Shown piece by piece: positions 22,671-35,755 of a stretch of 64,000 nucleotides of DNA. A program made the position numbers and the translations under genes. Origin of the DNA: Heracleum sosnowskyi (lineage: Eukaryota; Streptophyta; Magnoliopsida; Apiales; Apiaceae). Position 1 is the first letter of the stretch. Each line of letters starts with the position of its first letter. The DNA lies in NCBI GenBank assembly GCA_030848705.1, contig CM061237.1:80347910-80411909 (forward strand), in the 5' to 3' direction. The notes under the pieces are model-generated. The model ran no database searches. It saw only the letters and a list, made by a program, of their open reading frames with translations, and had not been told where the DNA came from.

Positions 22671-23178
22671 AGGGTCTTCCTTACCCAAATGAGCTATGAG
22701 ACGCGCTTTGTGATAAGACCGTTGATGGAAACTATCGAGATGGTGGAGAAATTTGGGGCAAACAGCTAAACATGAAGCATTTGTGGAAAATCAAATGTGT
22801 GCATTGAAAATTGCAGCTTATTCTTTTCAAGATCCTACTTTCTTCCGTTCAAGATATCGAATATTATGATTGGTAGGATTCAGTTATTATGTTTTTCAAA
22901 TCTTAGAATCATTTCAATGTGTTATTCATGTCATTAAAGGATTTAATGACTTTAATCCTACCCTTTCTGATTTTTCATTTGTTTAAATTTCATTCAGATG
23001 TTTTACATTTCGTATTAACAAAATTTGTAGTGCATGTTTTGATGTCTGATATCAACAATACACTTATTATAAACTCTATGTTATCATTCAACATTTGCAA
23101 TGATGTTTTGTTTTAACTTTAAAATATTTAGTTTGTTTGTTTTAAATTAATTGCAACCTCGGTGACAAAAAGATAAAA
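22671..23178. other. Decayed 3' flank of F-box-like frame, then AT-rich DNA
   Basis: The first ~200 bp may still be part of the F-box-like remnant. The rest is AT-rich with no assignable feature. Confidence 0.4.
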
Positions 23179-23335
23179 ATTAAGTACGACCTCAACATTA
23201 CTTTGAGATGGACGTATAATATTATTACTCTGAGAAGGACGTAATTAAGTACGACTTCAACATTACTTTGAAAGGGACGTATAATATTATTACTCTGAGA
23301 ATGACATATGATATTGTTACTTTGAGGTGAACGTT
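23179..23335 (+). repeat. ~65-bp tandem repeat, about 2.4 units
   Basis: Units start ATTAAGTACGAC at 23179 and 23244 and share CAACATTACTTTGA and GACGTATAATATTATTACTC; a third partial unit has drifted. No coding content. Confidence 0.75.
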
Positions 23336-23515
23336 AAAATTGCACGAATATGTAATATTGTCAGTATGTATGTCAAAGACAACGATATCAATGCCATAAT
23401 ATAGATCATAATATAGGTATAATATAACAAATCACTTACATAAATTTAAGATATAAAATTAGAAATTCAATAACTAAATAACAAATATTAAATTAAAACA
23501 AATATCATTGGCATA

Positions 23516-24466
23516 TCAATACTATTATATAATAGACGAAACATTAAAAGTTTGGTCGGTCGGTATGGTACGTTGTGATTTTACTTAATTGTCCTTTCTT
23601 AAATTCGTGTTTTTACTTAATTAACCTTACTTATTTATAGAAATATATTATTAAATAATAAGATTACCTATTTATAACCAATTATCTTTTTCACCTAAAA
23701 TACATTATTATTTTTTATTTTTTCTAACAAATTCTCCTACTTTTTCAAATATATCACGGGCAATTACCCTATTTAACTAAAACATGTTAGTTTTTCTATT
23801 TTTCCTTACTAAAACCCCTCATTTTCCAAAAATATCACGGACCAACCTTTAGTTATTTATTTTTAAACCTAATATTATAATTATTTTTTTAAAAGTTTAC
23901 TTATTTTAACATGACTACTTATTTTTCTTAACAAATGCAATTACTAAAAATATTAAAATATAAATAATCAAATACCTATTTATAACCAATTACTTTTTCA
24001 GCTAAAACACATTATAGATTTTTTCTAACAAAGTCCCTCATTTTCTAAATATATCACGAGAAATTGTCTTTTTCAATTTACTTTTTCTATTTTTCTCACT
24101 AAAATCCATTCTTTTTTCTAAAAATATCACGGACAAACCCTTTACTTATTTATTTTAAAATGTATTTAAATTATTAAATTTTAAAATCTCATTTTCCAAA
24201 AATATCACGGGCATTTACCTTTTTAAACTAAATATATGTTACATTTTTTTATTTTTCCATACTAAAACCCCTGTTTTTCCAAAAATATAACGAGCAAACC
24301 CTTACTTATTTATTTTAAAATCTGTTTTAATGTTTTTAATTAATTAAAAGTGTTTAGCTATTTTTACATGTCTACTTATTTCTACTTATTTTTTAACAAA
24401 TACAATTTTAAAAATAATAATAAAATAACAATTAACAATCGATGCATCGCACGAGTTTTAATTTAG
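23516..24466 (+). mobile_element. Non-autonomous Helitron, ~951 bp
   Basis: The 5' end TCAATACTATTATATAATAG starts with TC and follows an A (23515). The 3' end has a GC-rich hairpin region (CGATGCATCGCACGAG, about 24440-24455) 11 bp before TTTAG, then a T (24467), fitting insertion between A and T. The last tetranucleotide is TTAG rather than canonical CTAG. The interior repeats a block containing CCAAAAATATCACGG (six variants, about 23745-24300). There is no Rep/helicase gene. The hairpin closely resembles that of the larger Helitron ending at 43017. Confidence 0.65.
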
Positions 24467-25496
24467 TAACCAATTACAGTTCAGATATATACGGTCTTTA
24501 ATCGGGTCGGGTCCCTCACTCCACCACAGAACCGCAAAGAACTGCATGGCATAGAAAAGCTTTCCAAAAGCTACCCCAGGGATAGTTTCGTCACTCCATC
24601 TATCCTCGCTCCCAACCACAACGAAAACAATGTAAACACAACAGCCATTTTCGTAAATAACTCGACATCCAAGGGGCAATAAAGTAACTTCAGAGTAAAT
24701 AATATATTTAATTAGCGACGACTCTGAGAAATCTTGCGGCACAATAAACCAACCCATCCGAAACCCGGCCCAATTAAATCTTTGTATACTTACAATCCAT
24801 ACATCTATATATACAACCTATACACACACATTTTTTTCTCACAATCTCGAAAAAGTGTTGAGTGTTTTTATTTGTGTGTGGCTATATCTCCCCCTTTCTC
24901 ATCCTCTTCAATCTCCTCCGATTCGATCAATCTGTGAGCTCTCCTCTCAAACCCTAATTTAATTCATCTTAAGTAGATCTTTATTTATGTGTCTATGTAT
25001 TTAATCGGCTCGATTTGAGCTTTGTTTGTTTAATTAAAGCTTTGTTTTTTGTATTGATTGTGATGGATTATTGATTTGTTTGTTGAATTGGGGTTTGATT
25101 GGATTTGGGTTTTGTTTTGTTTTAGTGTTTTATTGGATCTGTTTGTGTTGATTGTGGGTTTTATTGGAAAAAGATTCAATTTTTGTGTTAAAGTTTGTGT
25201 CTTTATGGTAATTGAATTGGGTTTTGTTTGTTTTGAATAGTGTGTTTGATTTGCTGTTTTTTAATGTGATGGACTGATAGAAGGGTTTCGTAAAGTGTGA
25301 TTCGGGTTGATTTAGTGTGTGTTTTAGTATCAGGTGATTGTGTGAAATGTTTTGACTGTGTTTGAAGTGTTTTTAGATTGGTACTGATTTCTACAAGATG
25401 TGTTGGAAGTTTGGATTTTGATAATCATAGGTAGAAATTGGTGTTGGGATTGTTATCGTGACGTGGTTTTATTGAATTTTCTGCTTGTAGGCAAGC
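24467..25496 (+). promoter_or_regulatory. NOT4 promoter, 5' UTR and leader intron
   Basis: A TATA box (TATATATA, about 24806-24813) precedes a likely transcription start near 24838. A pyrimidine-rich leader (CCCCCTTTCTCATCC) leads to a probable donor GTGAGCTC near 24932. A T-rich leader intron runs to the acceptor CTTGTAG at 25490, six bases before the start codon. A long leader intron is common in broadly expressed plant genes. Transcript ends are inferred, not observed. Confidence 0.55.
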
Positions 25497-28400
25497 ATGA
25501 GTGATCAGGGTGAAAAAACTTGTCCTCTTTGTGCCGAAGAGATGGATTTGACAGATCAGCAGCTGAAACCTTGCAAGTGTGGATATGATGTACGAACTCA
25601 TCCTCCCTCTTGTTTGTGAATGGAAGTTTCAGAGTGTTTAATATTTTATTACATTATAATCAGTTATTACTGAAAACTGCAATATGAAGAGTTTTCTTAG
25701 ATCAGAATTTTAAAATCTATTTTAAGGGAAGGGTCTTTGTGGCATTCTATCTTGTAACAATTTGTGAAAGCTTTGAATTTTGTTACTTATGTACTACTAT
25801 TGACTTCAATTCATTTTTGATAATATTTAATAATCTAATATGACATTCTTACAGGCGGACTCAGGTAGATACTCTATTTGTTGGTACAATCTGTTTAAAT
25901 TATTTACATTGCAAACCTTTTATTGCCATCAAATTTTCTTATAGAATGTAGTCCCGTCCTTTGGATGCTTTTGAATTTATACTAATAACTTATCAAGTGT
26001 ACAAAATCTCTGGATATATCCTGTAATCTACAATGTCTTCCCCAACACAGATTATTTATTTGAATTTGTATCATCTTTCTGTGCACCTGATACTTTCAAA
26101 TAGGCGATTTGCTAGTGGTATTAGCTGAAGACCATTCCCATAGTTGCTACATTTTTAAGTATGGACGTATGGGAATGATCTAGATTTTCTGCAGAGAATT
26201 TTATTGTCACAAGTTAGCATATATGATTTTCAGCAAATCTTCATGAACTATTTTTGTGAACAAAGAACCTTGAGTTAACATTATACTACCTAGTTCCTTA
26301 TGATAGGCTTTGTCTATGTCAATACCTAGTATTTGAAGAAATTTACTAAAAAATGGAAAATTAACTAAAACTGAAGAGAAATGTTTAGAGTAATGCAGTA
26401 TCTAGACATAGCTATGTTCTTATTAGTTTTTTTGAGGGCTTACAGTTGCTATTAATTTACATCATATAATTTCTTCGAAATGCATTTTAGGGTTCATTAT
26501 ATTTTTCTTTGGGAATAATACCTTTGCTCTTGTACAGATATGTGTTTGGTGTTGGCATCACATAATGGATATGGCGGAGAAAGATGGTACAGAAGGCCGT
26601 TGTCCTGCATGCCGTACCCCTTATGATAAGGAGAAGATAGTGGAGACGTCAGCGAAATTCGAAAGGTTGTCGCTTCTGACAGTTGTATTGATTTAATGAC
26701 TTCCGAAGGATCTTGCTCATCTGTTCCAAACATTTCATTTGTGTTCTTATAATAGGTTAGTAGCTGAAATGAGTATGGAGAAGAAGACCAAGGCCAAGTC
26801 AAAAAGTAAAACATCCGATGGAAGAAAGCAACTCACTAGTGTTCGAGTGGTTCAGCGGAACCTTGTTTATATTATGGGGTTACCTTTAGATTTAGCAGAT
26901 GAAGATGTATGCATGTTTGCCTTTGTGCTTCTATCCTTACTGTACTCGTCCTTTCAATTTCCCCTATACTTTCTGCCATCTAAATTCTGTTCCCTTTTTG
27001 TTTAGCTTTTACAAGGAAAGGAGTACTTTGCTCAGTATGGGAAGGTATTGAAGGTCTCTATATCTCGTACATCAGCGGGGACTATTCAACAATTTCCAAA
27101 TGAAACTTGTAGTGTGTACGTTATTTCTCGTCATCTTTTTCATTCTCTAATATATATACGTTGTTGATTTTAATGACTAAGATTACTTTTGTGTTGTATT
27201 TCTTTGGTAATTATGTCTATTATATTTTGTTAATTATTTTCACTGCATGTATCATGTAATGATTTATCATTTATCATCTACTTAGATGCACAGTCAAATG
27301 GCTTGTTACATACTTTTGCTTTTCAGTTTTGCAAGAAGTCCCTTCTTAATTAGTTTTTTTTGCTTCAGATATATTACTTATTCGAAAGAAGAGGAAGCGG
27401 TGCGTTGTATTAAATCAGTGCATGGGTTTACATTGGACGGTAGACCTTTGAAGTATGAACACTTTACTGATGTTGCTCTTAACAAAGAATAAAAATCTGT
27501 CTCATTCTATTACATTATATGTCATCCAGTTTTTACAATTTTTTTAAAAAAAGATAAAACAAACTATACATATTAGCCATTATCATCATCATTTTTTTTT
27601 ACATTATTGTAATGCATGAATAATCATATCTAGATTGTTTCCTTCAATGTTTGAATTGCATCATTAAGGCATAAGCAGTTAACTATTTTGAATTTGATTA
27701 AATATAATAACTATAAACATGTCTCTTGCTTTTGTCCTTTGCTCCAAAACGTGCATCACCTGGGTACTAACTAGTAACAATTATACTATTTGTAAATATA
27801 CACAGGCACATGTCTGCAACCTTATTAGTTGTAAATATACTGCTTCTCATGGATTTTATTTTGTAGGGCATGCTTTGGAACTACAAAATATTGCCATGCT
27901 TGGCTGAGGAACGCGGTATGATCTTCACCATAGATATGTGAGGTGATTGTCTAGTTCTATTTGTGATGCAATTTCATGATAGTCTTTTTTGTATCAGCCT
28001 TGCAACAATCGGGATTGTCTATACTTGCATGAAATTGGTTCACATGAAGTTAGCTTCAGCAAAGATGAGATTATATCATCATATACAAGGTATGTTACAT
28101 GTGTGGCAAATGACTATATCCGACTAGTAGGAATTTTTTTTCCTTCTTGCTGCATAAATGTCGTATCATTGAATTTATTGTATATCTGACTGACAAAATG
28201 TTCTGAAGGTGAATGATTTTCTTATAGCGAGGTTATAATATTCTGGATAAGTACACAATTATGAGTACTGTTAGTTATGCTAGAACTAAATTTATTAATG
28301 TTTATATGGTTTTTCCATTATTTGTTTACTTTTAAATTATTTTGTGTTTTAATTACAAATTTGTACTTGTTGCGTGATAAAAACGAAGTCAATTATATGA

Positions 28401-31400
28401 TGATTAATTTCCAAAAGAATTATGTGTATTGACCCATGATTTTAGCGTTAATGAGTGCATTGTTATAAAACTAGTTCTTTACCAACACCTTTGGTTTTGG
28501 TGAGAAGTTAACTTTGACCTTGGTTCAAAGATATCCATTGTTGTTATATTTACGATGTTAAAAATTTATGTGTGTATTTAGGGAAATTCTCAATGGTACC
28601 ATCATGGTATTGACTTTTCCTGATGGTACCATCTCGTATTTTTGACTTACAGATGGTACACCTAAACTTTTGACTTGTTAGTCTTATACTCTTATTATTT
28701 TGTCAAGGTAAGAAACTCCTTAACTATCGTTTAATATTTTATAAATAAAGATCAAGATAAATTCAGTTCGATTTTCTTCGCTCATCGAGCAACAAGCAAT
28801 TTAGTACATTGTTCTTCAATTTTCTAATATTTACTTTCTTCTCTTTAACCATCTATTTGTTTACAATTTTTCTTATATTGTTGATTGCAATTAGAGGATT
28901 CTCAATGGTACCATTGGCACCCTTCGGAAAAACCAATACTATGGGAAAATGGTACCATTTGAAAAAGTCAAAACCACAGTGGTACCATTAAGAATATCCC
29001 GTGTATTTATTACATACTCCCTCTGTCCCAACCATTTCTTTACACTTTCCTTTTTGGGATGTCCCTCTCAATTCTTTACATTTCTAAACTTTCCAAATGT
29101 AGTAAACTTTTAACAATATAAAAATCAACTACTTCCACTACTTTCCTCCACTATCCTCACTTAATACATTAAAAATTGATTGGTCTCATCATTTGACTCA
29201 CTTTTTCCACTACTCTATTATTTTTTCTTAACCTCCGTGCCCAACCCAAATGTAAACAAATGGGTGGGACGGAGGGAGTACCTTTTAGTCGAAAGAGAGC
29301 AAACAAACTATTGTTGCCTTCATAGAATTTTGTTGGTTTGGGGTCTAAATGTTTGTTAATGTTGTCTGTGAAAACCTTCATCCTGTACAGCCTAGTTGTA
29401 TAACTATGTTATTTATTTATATGCTTGATTAATTTTTCTCAGGACGTAGGTTGAAAGTATTAAATAAAATTCAGAGAAGATGGGGAAACTTTTTTACTTT
29501 GAGAGCTAAAGTAATACTAGTGTTTAAATTATATAAAGTTTGGGTGAATTTTTCGACATGTAATTGGCTGACCCAAAAGAGTTGATGTTCATTTTGTTGT
29601 AATGTTTCAATCCTTTCTATTCTGGCCAAATAACCTATATTGTTATTGTATAGGAGTAGAGTTCAACAAATTGGCGGTGCTACATATGACCCGCATCCGC
29701 GTTCGGGTAATGTTTTACCACCACCAGCAGATGAGTTCTACAGTAACAACTATTCTTCTTTGGGAAAGCCTAGCAATAAGATAGCAACCAGTGTAAGTTT
29801 CTCTTGTACTGCTGTGTCATATTCTTGGGTTCTATCCATTACTTGAAAATTGTGTAGTTGGAATTTCTTGTTGCTATTTATACCTGCATAAGTAATCTGT
29901 TTTGCTTGCCAAAGGAGTTCTGTGCAAACATTCTCCAAGGACTTTGTACTAGTCACGGCAATCTTGTTCTTCGACCTTTTCTGTTGAGCTCACTAGCCAG
30001 ATGAAGGTATAGTACTGGTTGTTTTTGCAACAAACTGATATGAATATTGTTGGTGCAGAACACAGATATACAATCTGATAATATCTTGGGCGCATCTGTT
30101 TGGCAGACTCCGGCAAGCAGTGTCAGAAGCTCTCCTCCTAATAGTAGTTCTGGTAGATCTGTGAGTCTTCCAGCAGCAGCATCATGGTATTTCATTGATT
30201 GATTTTCATATATATTTATTATTTGTTTTCCTGTTTATTTTTATATTCACAAGACTTTTCTATTTCAGGGGAGTTCGCACTTCAAATAGCCAGCCACCCT
30301 CTGTAAATGTGGCTAGTTCTAAGCAGAAACCTGACACCTGTAGTGGTTCTCTACCATTTTCAACTGTGGTAGCAAACCCAACTCAGGTCTCTTCAATACA
30401 AAGTGATGTGCAGAAGAAGCCTAATGAAGCAGTCCTTGTGACTAGACAGAAAGGTAAACTAGAGTTGGAAGTATCTGAAAAGGTGGATCAAAGAACTACA
30501 TCATATGCTCTGGCCACACCGGGACATCCCATTACTCCTATACCATCCGTGCAGTATATAGATTCGTTGAAGGAAAAAGATGATTCTGCCAATATGTCAC
30601 ACAAATTTGAAAAGGTGGATCGACGAACCACGTCTTATACTCCTGCTATATCTGGACAACTTGTTACCTCGGTACCAACTACCCTATATATTGATTCAGT
30701 GAAGGATAAAGATGACTTGCTGAATATGTCACGCAACCCAGTGAGTTCTTATGATAATTTTGATGGGTCTCGTAGTATTAGTGCGGAAAGAGAGCCAGTT
30801 CCTGTAGTAGAAACTGAATTTGAGAAGGTATGCTCTGATATGCCGGCACTGCGTATTGATGCGCCACGTTTACAAAGATGCATTAGCGAACAACATGGAG
30901 ATCCTTTGTCTTTGAATGGTGCATCAAATATGGCGACTTTGCGCAGAGATGCTTTTGTTTCTAGAGAACATTCTGAATTACAATCACATGATCAATCAAA
31001 AGCCGCTGGTAGTACTAGTTCTGAATTTGAGGATGATTTGCTATCATTTAATGTCCAGCGAATAAAGGACCCAGAAGTTGTTAGTCATCGAAGTAACTTG
31101 CCAAGCTTATCTCAACCCTTCAATCATACATCTAGAATTTTATCAGCTAATGTCAGTGTTGATCCTCTTACTGTAAATAATAAGATTGTTGACAAGGGTT
31201 CATTATCGAAAGTATACAATATTCCCTCAAGTTCCAATGGATATACTGAGAATCTAGCTAGTAGATTTACTAAGTTGGATAACGGTGACAACAATTCTTA
31301 CATGCCATCAGATGGAGGGAAGCATGCTGTAGATGATATAGGAGAGAGCAGTATTATATCTAATATTTTGTCAATGGACTTTGACTCGTGGGATGATTCT

Positions 31401-33003
31401 TTAGGTTCTCCTCGGAATTTGGCGAAATTGTTGGGGGAAGCTGAAAACAAGCAGGGACCACATGGAGTATCAACTTCTTGGAAAGTGCAAACCAGTAATC
31501 AATCTAGATTCTCTTTTGCCAGAGAAGATGATGAAGTGCCCAAATTTGAACCATCTTTCAGTAACTTTGGTCAATCTCAAGATAATCATCACTCCTTTGG
31601 AAATGGTTTTGCTAGTAATGGAGATTACTATCTTGGGAAGTCCAATAATTTATCTTCTTTTAATTCTGAAGATCCTGGTAATTTTGCAAATATCCATTCA
31701 CTTGGTTCTAACAAGTTTCCAGGTCAGTCTACTTATATTTACTTGTGATTAACTTCCCTATTATTTATGTTTTTTATTCCTGTGTTGTAGTACATCTTAT
31801 ATCTTATCATGCTGTCATGTTGACTGCTGGTTCAGTCCTTTCCCTGAAGATGCACATGTTGCTCTTTTTTATTATTTGACACATGATATATATGAGAAAC
31901 CTCTAGTGAATCATGATCTAATTTTGCATTCTTCATGTTCCTTATTCACATTGGTACAATAGTAGTGTGTTTCTCTATGTAATTTCCTATTGATGAAGCC
32001 TGGCTTCCTATGTTGATCTCCACCCTCTGTTCTCTTTGCCTGGATTAGGCATTAGCCAAAGTTTAAAACCAATGTTCGATCTTAAATTTTTATTTTTAAT
32101 TGCTTGGGAAAATTACAAATTTTATATTTTTTATTATTAATGTAACGTGGATGCTCTACATTGCTACCTTATGCAATGAGGAGTGATAGAATATATCTTT
32201 GAATTGCACTATGTTGGGGCTTGGCCTAAATTCTCTTTTTATGTTCTTAATAGTATCAAGAGCTCCAGCATCAGCTCCCCCTGGATTTTCTGGACCCGCC
32301 AGAGCTCCTCCACCAGGATTTACAGAAAGGATAATAGACCCAACTTCTGACATGTATTCTGGTTCGTTAAATTCTTCATTTACCACATTGTCCATCTTTG
32401 TTTTTTGAATTTACTCTGTTGGGATAGAACATCTGTAAGCCTTTCCCACATTTTGCAGGGGGTTATTCTCTTGAACATTCCTCCTTGTCTAGAAATACTT
32501 ATCAGGCAAATTCACAGATGAATATTGGCAATGCTTCAGATATTGAATTTATGGATCCTGCAATCTTGGCAGTAGGTAAAGGAAGACTTCCAGGTGGGCA
32601 TAACAGTGTTGGTTTAGACATGAGATCAAGGTTTACTCAGCAGATGTATGGTTATGAAAATGAGGCACAAGATTTATTGATGCAAAGATCTCTTAATTCA
32701 CACAAAAATCAAAACCTCAGATATGCAGAAATGGGTGGAAATTTTTCTTCACATCCTGATTATTATGGCAGTCCAAAAAATATATCCCCTTTCTCGCAAT
32801 TTAGTCGTCCCCAGTCCAGGAATCAATTCTCAAACGGCAACTGGGATGGTTGGAATGAGGTTCAGGGGATGAATGAGTTGACTATGACAGAGCTTCTTAG
32901 ATCGGAGAGAATGGGTATTAACAATTTGTTTAATGGTTATGAAGATTCGAAGTACCGGATGGCTGGTTCTAGCGATTTGTACAACCAAACATATCGGATT
33001 TGA
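25497..33003 (+). CDS. NOT4: CCR4-NOT subunit 4 (NOT4) RING E3 ubiquitin ligase
   Basis: Plant homologue of CNOT4/Not4, the E3 ubiquitin ligase linked to the CCR4-NOT deadenylase complex, which acts in mRNA decay and translational quality control. Coding exons: 25497-25589, 26538-26665, 26756-26906, 27006-27115, 27369-27452, 27867-27915, 27998-28089, 29654-29792, 30059-30186, 30269-31722, 32254-32361, 32459-33003. They sum to 3081 nt, a 1026-aa protein, close to what I recall for plant family members. The C4C4 RING uses Cys 9, 12, 26, 28, 33, 36, 53 and 56. An RRM follows (about 105-190, RNLVYIMGLP to VYITYS), then a CCCH finger (about 198-216, CNNRDCLYLH). The remaining ~780 residues are low-complexity Ser-rich, with a Pro-rich APASAPPGFSGPARAPPPGF block. 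All splice sites are GT-AG and no damage is seen. Confidence 0.95.
28581..29000. mobile_element. Mutator-like MITE in NOT4 intron
   Basis: A 420-bp element flanked by a perfect 9-bp direct repeat GTGTATTTA (28572-28580 and 29001-29009), the duplication length of Mutator-like elements. The ends are inverted repeats: GGGAAATTCTCAATGGTACC at left against GGGATATTCTTAATGGTACC read inward from the right. ATGGTACCAT-type palindromes recur inside. No transposase. It lies in the 1.56-kb intron after the CCCH-finger exon. Confidence 0.8.
29017..29278. mobile_element. Stowaway (Tc1/mariner) MITE in NOT4 intron
   Basis: 262 bp bounded by CTCCCTCTGTCCCAACC and the inverted GGGACGGAGGGAG, flanked by TA on both sides (29015-29016, 29279-29280). 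The terminal repeat and TA target site are diagnostic of Stowaway-type MITEs. It sits only 16 bp right of the Mutator-like MITE. Confidence 0.88.
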
Positions 33004-33240
33004 GTTCTAAATTGATTTGTCATTTGACAATGCTATTGAGAAGCAACAGACTTACCTGGTCTGAAATGACATTTAAGGTTTGCACCAAGAAATCGAAGCT
33101 GTTCTTGATTGTTCTGGCTGGGTAGTCTTGCCGATGACGATGATTGAACCTCTTAAAAAATGGTCTTCAGCAAGAGGTACACTTAGATTTGATGTGTGTC
33201 TCACTTGTTTGCAAATATATATTCAATAAATGATAATTAT
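33004..33240 (+). terminator. NOT4 3' UTR and poly(A) signal
   Basis: After the TGA at 33001-33003 an AATAAA lies at 33225-33230, in AT-rich context. A donor-like GTACAC near 33177 and later AG sites mean a 3' UTR intron is possible. The true 3' end is not determinable from sequence alone. Confidence 0.45.
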
Positions 33241-33959
33241 TATCTTATATATACAAATAAATGTTATCCGCATGTTTTGTGATCATGTGTAGCTAGCTTA
33301 GATACTGAGTGGATATGTTGATTTCTGTTCAGCAGGCAATGCAAGCCGTGCTCAAGTCTCAGAATGACGTCTGAACACACAAAGATAGGGTGCATGTTTT
33401 ATTGGTTTCTACAAAAAATGTTGAAGAAAACGCTCACAAATGAGTTTTTGAAGTCCGATTTTTTTTTTTGAGTAGCCTGTTCATACCAGTTTCACAACCA
33501 GCTTTGTGAAAGAAAATCAGAAAGTTTTTCCTGGTTTCTCCTTCTATAAATATATGATATTGAAGTTTGTTATTAAGTATTGCCTGCTTAAGATGCTGAA
33601 TTGTTAAAAAATTGTGGAGAAATATTGGAAGCTCGCAACGTGTGATGAGGATTTGAGTAAATTCCCCCGTGCAATACATATAAAATGATTGCAAATCCTT
33701 GTATGTTACAGCTGTTTTATGTGTTTGTATATCATTTATTATTTATTATTTATTACTACGTTATTAGTTGCATAAAATGAGTAAAGCATAAAATTATTTA
33801 TTAGTTGCATAAAATGAGTAAAGCATATTTTAATTTAAACTAGGCACATTTGAAGTTTTTGACTCAAAATTATTTACCTGTTCCTGAAATTATAGTTGGA
33901 TCATATGTTGTATTCGTAATCATCATAGGAGGTTAGGTGGCGTATTTTAGATTGTTTCA
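33241..33959. other. Intergenic, no gene seen
   Basis: AT-rich DNA with a short duplicated ATTAGTTGCATAAAATGAG segment (about 33765-33825). Nothing else assignable; it may include distal NOT4 3' sequence. Confidence 0.5.
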
Positions 33960-35225
33960 ATCTATTTTCTAATTTTTTAGAAATTTTGAATTTTGAATAC
34001 TAATAAATCAAAAAATATTTTTTAACATGTTGGAAATATAATATGTGTTCGAATTTATTGAATAGAAGAGTTTGAATTTGTAGGTAATACATAAAATAAA
34101 AGTTGTATTTAAAGTAGAATAAGTATTCGAATTTATAGAGGAGAAGAACTTGGATATATAAGAAATACTTGCAAATAAAAGTTCTATTGAAAGTAGATTA
34201 GACGTTTGTGAGACATAATTAAAATTTTTATTGAAAGTACAATATGTATTCGAATTTATGAAGGAGAAGAGTTCAAATATATAAGGACTTTATAGGTTAG
34301 ACATATAATTAAAAATTTTATGGGAAGTAGAATATGTTTTTCAATTTATAGAGTAAAAGAGTGTTCGAATTTATAAGAAATACATATTTAAAAAAAAAAA
34401 GTTCTACTCGAAGTAGAATTTGTAAGGCATAAAGAATTAAAAGTTTTATTGAAATTAAAATAAGAGTGTGAATTTATATATGTGTTTTTTCAATGAGAGC
34501 ATTAGAAAGGACTATGTTAACAAAAAAAATTAATATAAAACAAGTATTCAATTTGTAAAATTTGCGATTTCGATCCTAACAAGAAAAACGTGTTTAACGC
34601 GATGACGGTTTATTAGGGAGAATGGAGAAACGAGTGATTATTGTAATTTTATAGATTGAGTTTTTTTTAAAAAAAAAAAATTATAACATCGCCGCGAAGC
34701 GTGGTTTTGCCAATTTGCAGTTTAGACATATAATTAAAAATTTGATAAGTAGAATATATTTTTGAATTTATAGAGTAGAAGAGTTCGAATTTATAAGAAA
34801 TACATATAAAAAAAAGTTATATCAAAAGTAAAATAGGTGTTTGTAAGACATATATAATTAAAAATTTTATTGAAAGTAAAATAGGTGTGAATTTATATAA
34901 GTTGTTTTTCATTTATATAAATTGTTTTTCATACATATAAAAAAAAAGTTTTATCAAAAGTAGAATAGGTATTCGTAAGACATATATAATTAAAAGTTTT
35001 ATTGGAAGTAAAATATGAGTGTAAATTTATATAGAAGTTTTTTTCAACGAGAGAGCGGCTCTTTCAAAATTAATAAAATAAGTTTAGGATTTCGATCTTA
35101 ATAAGTAAAATATATTTAACGGGAGGACGGTTTGTTAGAGATAAATGAGTAATTATTGTAATTTTATAGATAAAATTTAAAAAAAAAATTATATCACCGT
35201 CGCGAAGCACTGTTTTAGCAACTAT
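33960..35225. repeat. Degenerate ~130-bp repeats, possibly Helitron-derived
   Basis: About six drifted copies of a unit containing CGAATTTATAGAGGAGAAGA, AAGAAATACAT, AAAGTTCTATTGAAAGTAGA and AGACATATAATTAAAA. A second module (GACGGTTTATTAGGG, then ATTATTGTAATTTTATAGAT, an A run, then CGCCGCGAAGCGTGG) occurs twice, at about 34600-34710 and 35125-35226. The GC hairpin-like CCGCGAAGCG(T)GG near the end, followed by TTTTAGCAACTAT, resembles a mutated Helitron 3' end. I could not fix a 5' end. Confidence 0.4.
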
Positions 35226-35755
35226 CACTATACTTATTATTCTATAAAACAAACTATTAACGTGTCTTTAGATTGTATTCGTTTCTAGTTTTTTGATTAG
35301 TGTTTTTTTTTTCTTTTGCTAAATAGTGTTTCCCCCCGTTCTGTTCTTCTAATTTGGTTTTACTACAAATATCAAAAAAAGGTTTAGTTATATTACTAGT
35401 ATAATATACAAATTGAAAGTTTTTTTTTCTTCTTTTTCCGGCTAAATTATAAATTGAAAGTTTCAGACTCGTCGTTTGACTAGTGGTTGTATAACGTGTA
35501 TGCTTTTGCATGTAATATGTACATGTCTGAAAGCTTTAAAAGAAGGGAAAACACCATTAATCAACGAGAGAAGGAAAAAAGCAGCAGCGCAATGAAACCA
35601 TTTGTCAACGAAAGCTCTTGTTTCCTGTGACCTATGTCGACTGGGAATGACTCGCAACATAAAACACATGACAGAGTTTGCAACATAGGATTCGTCTATA
35701 TATCTTTCACCTTGTGCGTAGGAGGAGAGCATCTCTGAAATGGCTGTGGCCTTAT
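35226..35755. other. Convergent intergenic region and AP2 3' UTR
   Basis: Lies between NOT4 and the minus-strand AP2 gene. The right ~250 bp is probably AP2 3' untranslated sequence. The minus-strand ORFs here are short and unrecognised. Confidence 0.4.

Noticed and set aside
24458..24757. 99-codon minus-strand ORF upstream of NOT4
   Set aside because: It overlaps the Helitron end and NOT4 promoter region; low-complexity translation and no homology recognised.
28809..28991. 60-codon ORF in a NOT4 intron
   Set aside because: It lies within the Mutator-like MITE; hydrophobic translation of AT-rich DNA.
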